Positions 9,405 to 17,779 of a stretch of 64,000 nucleotides of DNA are shown in pieces. The notes beneath the pieces were generated by a model. That model was not told the origin of the DNA, ran no database searches, and was given only the letters and a program-made list of their open reading frames with translations. This stretch comes from an uncultured Rhodobacter sp. (GTDB taxonomy: Bacteria; Pseudomonadota; Alphaproteobacteria; Rhodobacterales; Rhodobacteraceae). A program made the translations under genes and the position numbers. The first letter of the stretch is position 1, and each line of letters opens with the position of its first letter. Location: the NCBI GenBank assembly GCA_945952585.1, contig CAMFII010000010.1, positions 124,001-188,000 of the forward strand, in the 5' to 3' direction.

Positions 9405-11114
9405 ATGAGTGTTACAATTCAATTGCTTGGCAAATTCGTTGTGACGATCGACGGCACTGCTGTCCCGTCCTCGCTCTGGCGGAGAGACAAGGCGGCAGCG
9501 CTGGTCAAGCTGCTCGCACTCTCGCCGCAGTACCGGATGCACCGTGAACAGGTGATCGATCGCCTTTGGCCCGAATCGGATGACGAAACCGCAGGGGCTG
9601 CTCTGCGTAAGGCGGTCCACTATGCGCGAAAGGCGCTTGGCCGGAACGAGCTGATCGCCACGAACGGCGATACGATCATCCTTGCACCCGAGACAAAGCC
9701 GGTTGTCGACATCTACGTCTTCGAAACGGCCAGCGCGGCCGCCTTGCGGCAGCCAACTGAGCAATCCTGTGCCGCCGCAGCCGACCTCTATGGCGGAACG
9801 CTCCTTCCAGACGACCTTTACGTCGAGTGGCTGGATGCCCCGCGCACGGCCCTTGCGCAACGGCATCTCGATGTCCTTCGGGCGGGCGGGCTCTGGCAGC
9901 GGATCATCGCGGTCGACCCCAGCGACGAGCCGGCGCAATGCGCCTTGATGCAGGCCGCCCTCGATGCGGGCAACCGCGCCGAAGCCATCCGTCTGTTCAA
10001 CCAGTTGCGCCAGAGCTTGCATCTGGAACTCGGCCTCGGCCCTTCGGCTCGGGCCGTCGCGCTGTACGAAAAGGCACTCGCCATTCCATCCGTCGATCCC
10101 GTCAGCCAGACCGACCGCATTCGCGCTTCGTTGGCATGGGGCCTTTTGCACCTCCACAGCGGCGATTTTGACAAGGCGCATGATGTGGCCGAAGAAACCC
10201 GTGCCTTGGCGATGGCAGCCGGTCTCGCACGCGAGGTCGGCGAAGCCAGCGCCCTCATGGGCCTTTGCGCCCAGATGCAAGGACGCTGGAAAGAAGTATT
10301 CCAGACCGAGTTCATCGCTTGGGCCCGCAAGACGCCGGAAAAGGTGAACCAGGTGTTCGACGGCCACCTCTGTCTTGCCGAATTCTGCCTGTGCAACGCC
10401 AAGGGCCACCATGAGATCGGCATTGCCGCGCGGGAATTGCTGTCTGTGGCCGAAGGCGCGGGATCCCTGCCGGGCCGCGGTCTCGCGTCAATGATCCTGG
10501 GCGAGGTTGCCCTCTTTTCTGGCCATCTGGCCGAAGCAGAACGGCTACTGACCGAAGCCGAAACATTGCTTGCCAAAGCCGAGGCCGTGTCAGGCCGCGT
10601 CCTGGCGCTAGAACGTCTGGCCGAAATTTCTCTTATGACGGGGCGCAACTGGCTCGCAAAACGATTGATCACCCGGGCCGAGGGCATCTCGGGCGCATCA
10701 TGGCTGGCTCCGCACCTTTTGATCCGGCTCAAGGGGCTCGCCGTCCGGGTGGCGGGGTCGCGAGAAAAGACGCTGGAGATCATTCAGGAAGGCGACCGCC
10801 TCCTGACGCTGCACGATTACGGTTGCCAGCCCTGTTCGATGGGCTTTCGCGTAACCTCGGCCACGGCCCTTGCAGAAATGGGTGAAGTGGAACAGGTCAG
10901 CAGGCGCTTGGACGAGGCCGAACGCATCGCGGCCATGTGGCACGGCGGACCATGGGTCGCAGCCGTCTGGGAAGCCCGTGGCGCACAGAGACGCGCAGAA
11001 GGGAATGTCACCCGGGCGATCTCGGCCTTCGAGGAAGCCGCCATCCGCTACGCAGCGCTCGGTCGTCCAACAGATGAAACGAGATGCCGCGGGGCGATGA
11101 AATCTGCGGCCTGA
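9405..11114 (+). CDS. BTAD/SARP-like transcriptional regulator with TPR-type C terminus
   Basis: The 569-residue protein starts with an OmpR/PhoB-type winged-helix domain (residues about 1-95). It contains SLWRRDKAAALVKLLAL, the HREQVIDRLWP motif and the AAGAALRKAVHYARKALG segment. A bacterial transcriptional activation domain (BTAD) follows at about 100-240 (ALRAGG/LWQRIIAVDPSDEPAQCALMQA region). The remaining roughly 320 residues are helical TPR-like repeats with no ATPase motif. Such regulators activate nearby genes. The start at 9405 is chosen because the DNA-binding domain begins there and the frame before it overlaps the repeat-rich promoter. It is divergent from the prx-flavoprotein operon, its likely target. 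Confidence 0.85.
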   Translation: MSVTIQLLGKFVVTIDGTAVPSSLWRRDKAAALVKLLALSPQYRMHREQVIDRLWPESDDETAGAALRKAVHYARKALGRNELIATNGDTIILAPETKPVVDIYVFETASAAALRQPTEQSCAAAADLYGGTLLPDDLYVEWLDAPRTALAQRHLDVLRAGGLWQRIIAVDPSDEPAQCALMQAALDAGNRAEAIRLFNQLRQSLHLELGLGPSARAVALYEKALAIPSVDPVSQTDRIRASLAWGLLHLHSGDFDKAHDVAEETRALAMAAGLAREVGEASALMGLCAQMQGRWKEVFQTEFIAWARKTPEKVNQVFDGHLCLAEFCLCNAKGHHEIGIAARELLSVAEGAGSLPGRGLASMILGEVALFSGHLAEAERLLTEAETLLAKAEAVSGRVLALERLAEISLMTGRNWLAKRLITRAEGISGASWLAPHLLIRLKGLAVRVAGSREKTLEIIQEGDRLLTLHDYGCQPCSMGFRVTSATALAEMGEVEQVSRRLDEAERIAAMWHGGPWVAAVWEARGAQRRAEGNVTRAISAFEEAAIRYAALGRPTDETRCRGAMKSAA

Positions 11115-11959
11115 AGCACGGCCATCCGATCTTCGCGCTCCCACCGACCTGAGGTCAAACCGACCCGTCGCGCCATCATTCCGACCTGCCTATGCCTCCA
11201 GGCGACGGTCAGGGCATCCCAATCGTTTGAACATCATGTGTCGAAACCTACACAAAGGCACGCACCTTTTGGTCCGGAGACAGCTCAGAGCTGGAAGCAC
11301 GCATCCGCGATTTCTAGGGTCACAGGACTCGTTCACGCATCCTGCCAGAACATGACGTTTGCGGCGAGTCCAACGGCCGACGTGAATCCCTGGGGCCTCC
11401 GTCGTAGCGGGTGCCAACGTCAGGCTGACACAAGCTATTGCCTGCTCCCTCTGATCGTATTCGATGGTGTTCAGTAGCCCTCGGCGGGCAGTTGTTCGCC
11501 ATAGGCGGGACGCGGCCGATGGGCATACCGTCCAGACGAATGATTTCAGGTCTCGCCTTGAAGTAGCTCCGGATGAGGGGCTGGGCATGAAACGGCGCTG
11601 ACCAGCGCGAATGACCGACCCAAGCCAAGTTCCTCTGAAAGGCCTATCGACGGCCCTCTCCTCGCTGCTCGCCGTGGTTCCTAGGGAAGAATTGCTGAAG
11701 TCGCGACGTCTGCACATCCGCCAGTCAGATTGGATTGCTCATCGTGCGGTCTGCTGCGGAGTCAGAATCACGCCACTTAGGTGAAATGTATGAGCCCTGA
11801 CCTTCGTTGCCCTCACGCCACCGTTTCCCGATACTACCTGTTTGTCCCCGAAATCCGGCCACATCCGGTTTCCACGTGCCGGGTCCGTTTTTCTTGACTC
11901 CGAAAGATGTCGATGGTCCAGACTTGATTACGGAAGTCGCTAGTCCTTTGCATTTTAAG
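11115..11959. other. Intergenic stretch with a decayed transposase fragment
   Basis: No intact gene is supported. The stretch is less GC-rich than its neighbours and has frequent stops. The only recognisable content is a short IS6-type transposase remnant on the minus strand (11470-11585). The promoter of the cyclase/ATPase gene must lie near the right end, but no convincing -35/-10 pair was found. Confidence 0.5.
11470..11585 (-). pseudogene. IS6-family transposase N-terminal remnant
   Basis: The minus-strand frame encodes QPLIRSYFKARPEIIRL, matching the conserved opening of IS6/IS26-group transposases (FxYFKxxPEIIRLAVMMYVR). Just after this the match fades, and the expected segment is scattered over two frames. 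Neither the DDE catalytic triad nor terminal inverted repeats were found. This is a short, non-functional trace of an insertion. Confidence 0.4.
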
Positions 11960-14900
11960 ATGAAAGCGCGCCAAATGTCGGACTTGTTACGTGATGCTCT
12001 GGTACGACTTGATTTGTCCGACCTTTATGCCGCCCTGGCTTCAAATGCCGTTGATGCGGGGATGCTCGCACAGATCAGCGAAGCGGAGTTACGGAAACTC
12101 CCTCTTTCTGACGATCAAGTCCGCCGTTTCTTGAATGCCTTTGGCGCAAGACCCGGTCCTGCCGCGGTGTCCGAGCGCGGGCGCTCGGCAGAGCGTCGCC
12201 AGCTGACGACATTGTTCTGCGATCTGGTGGGGTCGACCAATCTGGCGGCGCAACTCGATCCCGAAGACCTGCGCGATGTGATCCAGTCCTATCTTCGGTT
12301 CTGTTCTTTCGTCATCCGCAGGAATGGCGGTCATGTTGCTTATACGCAGGGCGACGGAGTCATGGCCTATTTCGGCTTTCCCCATGCGGCCGAGGACGAC
12401 CCAGAGCGTGCGGTTCGGGCCGGGCTTGCGATAGTAGGCGGGATAGGCCAAGTCAGGACAAGCGCACCTGCGCCGCTGCGCGTACGGATCGGGATCGCCA
12501 CGGGGATCGTCGTGATCGGCGATGCGGAGGGAAACGCCGATGCCGGTGCGCTTGTAGTCGGCGAAACGCCCAACCTTGCCGCTCGCCTGCAGCAAACGGC
12601 CGCCCCCGATGAGGTCATCATTTCGGACGCGACCCGGAACCTGTGCGGCGCCCTGTTCGACTACGAAAACCGCGGCATGGTGGACTTGAAGGGGTTGGGC
12701 GGCGCCGTGCTTGTCTACCGTGCCCTGGGCGAGGGGACGGCGCGCAGCCGCTTCGACGCACAAACCAGTCGCGGCCTGAGCCCGCTCTTTGGGCGCGACG
12801 AGGAACTGGCCTGGCTTGACAGGAAATGGGCACAGGCCAGGGCAGGGAGCGGCGGGGTTATCTGCATAAGCGGCGAGGCCGGTATCGGCAAATCCCGCCT
12901 TATCCGCGCCTTTACGCGGCAGATCGGCGATCCGCACCATGAGATTCATTGGCAATGCGCCTCGCATTTGGCGAGCCGACCGTTGCACCCTGTCGTGCGC
13001 GAACTTGAGACGGCAGCGGGAATTCATCGTGATATGGCCGAGGAGGCGCGACGTGACGCGCTCACGCGCCTTATCGACCGGTCTCCGGGGCTCTCAGCCG
13101 AGGATCTCCCCTGGCTGGCGGACATGTTGGGGCTGCCAGGTCCGGACCGGCCTGACATGGATGCCGCCTCGCGTGCTCGCCAACTCCACGCGGTCCTCGC
13201 GCGCCGTGTCCTTCAGCAGGCTGAAAGCACACCAACGCTCATAGTGCTCGAGGACGCGCATTGGGCAGACGGGGCGACCAGTGACTTCATCGCGGGGCTG
13301 ATTCCGCGACTGCGCGAGACGAAGGCGCTGCTGCTGGTTTCTCACCGACCGCACTATACGCCGCAGTGGCCGCTTGAAGAGGGCGAAGCGTCCTTTGGCC
13401 TGCTTGGGCTCGATTCAGGCGCAGGGGAGGCACTGGTCAAGGCGGTGGCGCAGAACCGGCCTATCCCGGCAAGCCTGACTCGCTCTATCCTCGAAAAGGC
13501 GGGGGGTGTGCCTCTGTTCGTCGAGGAATTGACCAAGGCGGTTCTCGACTCTGCCGGCAACCGCAATCTAGCTGAGCAGGGATCGGCTTCGATCGAAATC
13601 CCGGCAACCTTGCAGGATTCCCTTATGGCGCGGCTTGACCGGCTTGGGGGTGCAAAGGAACTGGCGCAGCTTGGGAGTGTCATCGGACGAGAGTTCACGC
13701 CCGACATGCTGCGCGTGATTGCACCGGATCACTCCGACCTCGAAGGCGACCTGCGTCGCCTATGCGAGTCCGGCTTGGTCCTGGAACGGCAAAGCGACGG
13801 CCGCATCGATGTCGTGTTCCACCATGCCTTGCTGCAGGACGCGGCCTATGGCGCATTGCTGAAGAAGCGCCGGCGGGAGGCGCATGGCACCATCGCCCGA
13901 GCGATCATGGATGAACATCCAGCCTTTGCTGGACTCGAACCGGAGGTCGTTGCCCACCACTGTTCCTGTGGCGAGCTCCCCGAACCGGCGGCCGAGCATT
14001 GGCTCGCCGCCGGCATGAACGCACTGGACCGCGCCGCGCATCTTTCTGCGCTGACCTATCTGCGCCAGTGCATGGCGGAGAACGCGAAACTTCCCGATAC
14101 GGAACAGAAGCTGAAGCGATGCCTCACGGCCCAGCAGGCGCTGACCAGTGCGTCCATGCCGGTATTTGGCTGGGCGTCAGATGAAGTCGAACAGGCCTGC
14201 GCTTTGTCTCGCGACTACGCCGAGGCCCTGAACGACGTGCAAAGCCAGTACTTCTCGACTTGGGGTCTTTGGTCCACCGCATTCCTGCGAGGCGAACTGA
14301 ACAAGTCGCTGGACATCTCCCATAGTCTTGACGCCATGGCGGCGGCTGCCGGATCACCGTTTGTGCTGACCTTGGCCGACCATGCAATGGCATTTTCTCG
14401 GACCTGGCGTGGCGAGCATGACGAGGCGGCGCTGCGGGGTGAACTTGCCTTCGCTCGCTTCGATTACGATCTGGAACGGGCCATCGTGCGAACGCTCCAA
14501 CTGTCATCCACCGCGACAATCGGCATCGCCGCGGCGACCTCGCTCTGGATGCTTGGGCGCGACGAAGAGTCGAACCGGCGTTTCGTCGAGACCTACGAAA
14601 TTGTCGACACACTGAACCACGCGGCAACGCGGGCCTTGATCTTGGCGGTGACGGGTCACCTGCACACGATGCGCCGGGACTGGATCAGCCTGCAGGACTC
14701 AGCCAAGCGTCTCGCCCAGCTCTGCGAGGACGAAGGTTTCCTGATGTGGGCAACTGACGCTGAAATTCAGTTGGCCATCGCCGAAGCCCATTTGGGCGAC
14801 ACCGAGGCGGGAGTCGAGAAGTTCGAGACGGCCCGGAACAGGTTTCTTGGAACGCGCACCCGTGTCACCGATCCATTGCGTGTCGTGCACATCGCCGAAG

Positions 14901-15145
14901 CCGAAATCGGCATCGGCCGCGCCATGAGTGTCATTCCACGCATGGATGAAACCTTGGAAGACGCGACGATGCGTGGCGAGCTGGGGTATCTTGCCGAGAT
15001 TCACAGGATGCGCGGAAAGGCGTTCCTGGCATTGGGCGAGCGGGCAGAAGCGGCTCGAGATTTTGAAGCCGCCCGCGCCGTAGCCGCAAGACAGAATGCT
15101 GCACCTTTGCTGAAGCTGGCCGAACAGAGCCTTGCGACGCTATAG
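11960..15145 (+). CDS. Class III adenylate/guanylate cyclase fused to AAA ATPase and TPR-like region
   Basis: About 1061 residues with three parts. Residues 10-60 resemble a SAM-like helical domain (LVRLDLSDLYAAL...LSDDQVRRFLNAF). Residues about 80-255 are a class III nucleotide cyclase domain with metal aspartates D88 (FCDLVGST) and D132 (QGDGVMAYFG) and the transition-state pair N205/R209 (ETPNLAARLQ). From about residue 275 there is an ATPase module with Walker A GEAGIGKS (305-312) and Walker B LIVLEDAHWAD. The C-terminal third is helical repeats. All essential cyclase residues seem present, so it may make cAMP. The start is uncertain (11960 or 11975; the frame is open back to 11807) because no ribosome site is obvious. 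The gene is flanked on both sides by decayed IS sequence. Confidence 0.85.
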   Translation: MKARQMSDLLRDALVRLDLSDLYAALASNAVDAGMLAQISEAELRKLPLSDDQVRRFLNAFGARPGPAAVSERGRSAERRQLTTLFCDLVGSTNLAAQLDPEDLRDVIQSYLRFCSFVIRRNGGHVAYTQGDGVMAYFGFPHAAEDDPERAVRAGLAIVGGIGQVRTSAPAPLRVRIGIATGIVVIGDAEGNADAGALVVGETPNLAARLQQTAAPDEVIISDATRNLCGALFDYENRGMVDLKGLGGAVLVYRALGEGTARSRFDAQTSRGLSPLFGRDEELAWLDRKWAQARAGSGGVICISGEAGIGKSRLIRAFTRQIGDPHHEIHWQCASHLASRPLHPVVRELETAAGIHRDMAEEARRDALTRLIDRSPGLSAEDLPWLADMLGLPGPDRPDMDAASRARQLHAVLARRVLQQAESTPTLIVLEDAHWADGATSDFIAGLIPRLRETKALLLVSHRPHYTPQWPLEEGEASFGLLGLDSGAGEALVKAVAQNRPIPASLTRSILEKAGGVPLFVEELTKAVLDSAGNRNLAEQGSASIEIPATLQDSLMARLDRLGGAKELAQLGSVIGREFTPDMLRVIAPDHSDLEGDLRRLCESGLVLERQSDGRIDVVFHHALLQDAAYGALLKKRRREAHGTIARAIMDEHPAFAGLEPEVVAHHCSCGELPEPAAEHWLAAGMNALDRAAHLSALTYLRQCMAENAKLPDTEQKLKRCLTAQQALTSASMPVFGWASDEVEQACALSRDYAEALNDVQSQYFSTWGLWSTAFLRGELNKSLDISHSLDAMAAAAGSPFVLTLADHAMAFSRTWRGEHDEAALRGELAFARFDYDLERAIVRTLQLSSTATIGIAAATSLWMLGRDEESNRRFVETYEIVDTLNHAATRALILAVTGHLHTMRRDWISLQDSAKRLAQLCEDEGFLMWATDAEIQLAIAEAHLGDTEAGVEKFETARNRFLGTRTRVTDPLRVVHIAEAEIGIGRAMSVIPRMDETLEDATMRGELGYLAEIHRMRGKAFLALGERAEAARDFEAARAVAARQNAAPLLKLAEQSLATL

Positions 15146-15384
15146 TCCAGCCGACCAAGAAAGGCAGGAAAATATCTTCGAGGTCGATCTTCATCATCCG
15201 CTATGAGCCGCAAACGCTCAGTCGGCGACTGGACTGAACAAACTGCGGACCTTGGCGATTGAATGGTCTGCGGGGGTAGCCACTGGAGTCTCGGATGGCC
15301 CGAAATGGCAGACTTCGCAGGTTAGCACTGTGAGGTGCGCCTAGATCTGTAGACGTTTCGCCGCCCAACTTTGAGGCTGGGAGG

Positions 15385-16062
15385 CCGAGAAGGGGACAAG
15401 CAACTACAGCGACGAGTTCAAGCGGGATGCGGTGCATCAGATCACGGTGCGTGGGTATCCGGTTCGGGAGGTTTCGCGGCGCCTGGGGCTGAGTTCGCAC
15501 TCGCTCTACAAGTGGCTTAGGCTGTTCGCCGAGCCAGCGCCGAAGTTGGGCAGCATTGACCACGAAGCCGAGAACCGGCGGCTGCAGCGGGAACTGTCGC
15601 GGGTGACGGAGGAGCGCGATATCCTAAAAAAGCAACGGCGTCCTTCGCGCGCGAGACCCAATGACGTATGCCTTCATCCGGACGCATCGGGAGGAGTTCG
15701 GCATACGAGCCATGTGCCGGGTAATGCGGGTCCATTTCTCCGGCTTCTATTCATGGCTTAAGGAACCGTTAAGCCACCGGGCGCAAGACGATATGCGCCA
15801 GACAGAGCTGATCCGGCAGGCCTGGTCCGAGAGCGGCAAGGTCTACGGCTATCGCAAGCTGGCTGACGATCTGTGTGATCAGGGAGAGCAGGTTTCCGAG
15901 AACAGGGTAGCGCGGCTGGCCAGCCTTGCAGGCATCCTGGCCCAAGTCGGCTAAAGGCGACGCCCCGGGAGGTATGGCGGGAAACCTGCAATCGTCGCCT
16001 CCAACACTCTGGACCGGCGGTTCTAGGGCGATGCGCCCGGCAAAGTCTGGGTGACGGATAGA
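15385..16062 (+). pseudogene. Decayed IS3-family insertion sequence (orfA + orfB)
   Basis: OrfA is recognisable from SNYSDEFKRDAVHQI at about 15399, through the helix-turn-helix VREVSRRLGLSSHSLYKWL, to ERDILKK. One base is missing just after the A6 run at 15627-15635. Adding it restores the normal ending (ATASFARETQ, then a stop overlapping the orfB ATG at 15661). OrfB runs MTYAFIRTHREEFGIRAM through VYGYRKLADDL, but carries in-frame stops TAA (15952) and TAG (16024). It breaks off after KVWVTD, at the first catalytic aspartate. The element is therefore dead and 3'-truncated. The 240 bases before it (15146-15384) hold no supported gene. Confidence 0.85.
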
Positions 16063-16305
16063 CCAGAAGGAGTTTTGGTCATATGAATGGCCGCCATGGG
16101 GTCAGGCAACATGCCGCTGCTTTGCCTCGCAGCGGCAGGAGCGTAGCGGGCTCGGCCTTCCGCCCGAAGCAATTCATCCGCTCGAGCAACTCAAGCGAAC
16201 TTATGGGCGCTTGGGGCGCATGATCGAACCATTGCGCAGAACATAGGTGCCGCGCTGTCGTTGGTGGCAACCCTTGAAGCCGTTCCGAGCACGATCTCAG
16301 TGGGT

Positions 16306-16374
16306 CTGATGATTGGCCTGCCGCAGTTCCGCGGCGATCTCTTCTGGCTGGCGCTTCTTCTGGGGTATTCGAGC
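16306..16374 (-). pseudogene. IS3-type orfA N-terminal fragment
   Basis: A 23-codon minus-strand segment contains QKKRQPEEIAAELRQAN, similar to the first helix of IS3-family OrfA. It is cut by a stop and has no continuation. It may have been carried along with the larger IS3 remnant next to it. Confidence 0.35.
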
Positions 16375-16559
16375 AACCTCCGAACGGTTCGAAAGCCATT
16401 CGTCAGGGTGGACCACGTTTCAGTGGGCAAACGAGGTTCACGAGATGGACCGTCTCAGACACGTCGCGCAACAGGGCCAACCCAGGGGATCTCGCTTCCC
16501 AGCACCGGATCCGACGCGACGCCAACGGGTGGCGCTCCAGCTATTCTCCGAATAAACGA

Positions 16560-16572
16560 TATAAACTGTCGG
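16560..16572 (+). promoter_or_regulatory. -10-like TATAAA overlapped by an AAACTGTCGG motif, upstream of fbpC
   Basis: TATAAA (16560-16565) is followed by CTGTCGG. The 10-mer AAACTGTCGG (16563-16572) recurs exactly at 17700-17709 before fbpA. The -35 region is weak. Two identical sites before two genes of one iron-import cluster suggest a common regulator site, but the regulator is not known from the sequence. Confidence 0.4.
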
Positions 16573-16595
16573 TAATTGATCGCAGGCCCGGAAAC

Positions 16596-17672
16596 ATGTC
16601 GCGGCAGGAAACTTCAGACGCTCACCTTCTTTCGCTTCGCGCCGTCTGCAAGGCCTTCGGTCCGGTTGCCGCGCTGGATCAAGTTTCGCTTCAGGTGGCC
16701 AAGGGCGAGATCCTTTGCCTGCTTGGTCCCTCCGGCTGCGGCAAGTCGACCTTACTGCGGATGATCGGCGGCGTGGAACGGGCGGATGACGGCGCCATGG
16801 AGTTGGGTGGACGCCCGATCTTCGGTCCGCATCTGTTCGTCGAGCCGGAAGACCGCAACATCGGGTTCATGTTCCAGGACTATGCGCTGTTCCCCCATCT
16901 GACCGTTGCCGAGAATGTCGCTTTCGGCCTGCGCGGGATCGGCAGGGCTGCCAAGGCGGCGCGGACTGCCGAAGTGCTGGACGTGGCCGGCGTCGCGCCT
17001 CTGGCCGACCGTTACCCGCATATGCTGTCGGGTGGCGAACAGCAGCGCGTGGCCCTGGCGCGCGCGCTGGCCCCGCGCCCCGCGCTGCTGCTGATGGACG
17101 AGCCGTTTTCGAACCTTGATCAGGGGTTGCGCGATACGGTGCGCGCCGAGACGCTTCGGCTTCTGCGAAGCCTCGGCACGACCGCAATCATCGTGACCCA
17201 TGACCCCCAGGAGGCCCTGGCAATCAGTGACCGGCTTGTGCTGTTGCGCAACGGGCGAGTGGTTGCCGACGACAGGCCAAGACAGCTGTACCAGTACCCG
17301 CCCGACCTCTATGCGGCCCGCTTCCTTGGTCCCGGCAACGAACTGGCGGCCAGCGTCGAAGCCGGGTCGGTCGACACCCCTCTTGGACGGTTTGCCGCGC
17401 CCGATCTGACCGAAGGTGACGCCGTTACCGTTTTTTTCCGTCCGACTGCGTTGCACCTTCTTCCCGCGGGCGACGGGTCAGGGGCAGTGGTCATCGACAG
17501 CGTGTTCCGGGGCGAAGTGGAACGTTTGACGCTGCGGCTTGCCGGCTCTTCCGAGCTTCTAAGGATCGAAGTCCCTCCGGGCTCGCCCCCCCCGATCGGG
17601 GCGGCGGTCGGGCTTGGGCTCGATCCCGGCGCGGTGCGGATCTTCGCCCGGGACCGGCACGCCAAATTCTGA
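16596..17672 (+). CDS. fbpC: Ferric iron ABC transporter, ATP-binding protein
   Basis: The 358-residue ATPase powers uptake of ferric iron from the periplasm. Walker A GPSGCGKST is at 44-52, the Q-loop at Q94 (FMFQDYALFPH), signature [15 protein letters not shown] from 144, Walker B LLLMDEPFS near 164-171, and the switch H in VTHDPQEAL. The C-terminal part (TOBE-like, from about 240) fits FbpC/PotA-type proteins. It is the first gene of a C-A-B ordered cluster, whereas A-B-C is more common. Substrate assignment rests mainly on the neighbouring FbpA. Confidence 0.88.
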   Translation: MSRQETSDAHLLSLRAVCKAFGPVAALDQVSLQVAKGEILCLLGPSGCGKSTLLRMIGGVERADDGAMELGGRPIFGPHLFVEPEDRNIGFMFQDYALFPHLTVAENVAFGLRGIGRAAKAARTAEVLDVAGVAPLADRYPHMLSGGEQQRVALARALAPRPALLLMDEPFSNLDQGLRDTVRAETLRLLRSLGTTAIIVTHDPQEALAISDRLVLLRNGRVVADDRPRQLYQYPPDLYAARFLGPGNELAASVEAGSVDTPLGRFAAPDLTEGDAVTVFFRPTALHLLPAGDGSGAVVIDSVFRGEVERLTLRLAGSSELLRIEVPPGSPPPIGAAVGLGLDPGAVRIFARDRHAKF

Positions 17673-17692
17673 CTCTTTCGCTTGGCTATTAC

Positions 17693-17709
17693 TTGACAAA
17701 AACTGTCGG
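17693..17709 (+). promoter_or_regulatory. TTGACA box and AAACTGTCGG motif upstream of fbpA
   Basis: A perfect TTGACA (17693-17698) overlaps a second exact copy of the AAACTGTCGG motif found before fbpC. No good -10 box follows at the expected distance. It may provide fbpA with its own regulated promoter within the cluster. Confidence 0.4.
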
Positions 17710-17779
17710 AGATGGCTTCTGCCTCTGGACTGTCCGGACATCTGCCGAAAGCGGAGAGGACAAAGCACAGGAGCCCAGC

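Larger units (their letters stand above)
16063..16595. other. Gene-free junk stretch with a second transposase trace
   Basis: No intact gene. At 16306-16374 the minus strand encodes KKRQPEEIAAELRQAN, resembling the PEEIVAKLRQ opening of IS3-type OrfA proteins, but a stop follows a few codons later. The right end carries the promoter region of the iron-transport operon. Confidence 0.45.

Noticed and set aside
9180-10412. A 410-codon minus-strand frame opposite the BTAD gene
   Set aside because: No recognisable domain; it covers the winged-helix and BTAD motifs of the plus-strand gene and runs into the prx gene.
11190-11717. A 175-codon minus-strand frame in the gap before the cyclase gene
   Set aside because: No domain in this frame; the only meaningful similarity (IS6 remnant) lies in another frame of the same strand.
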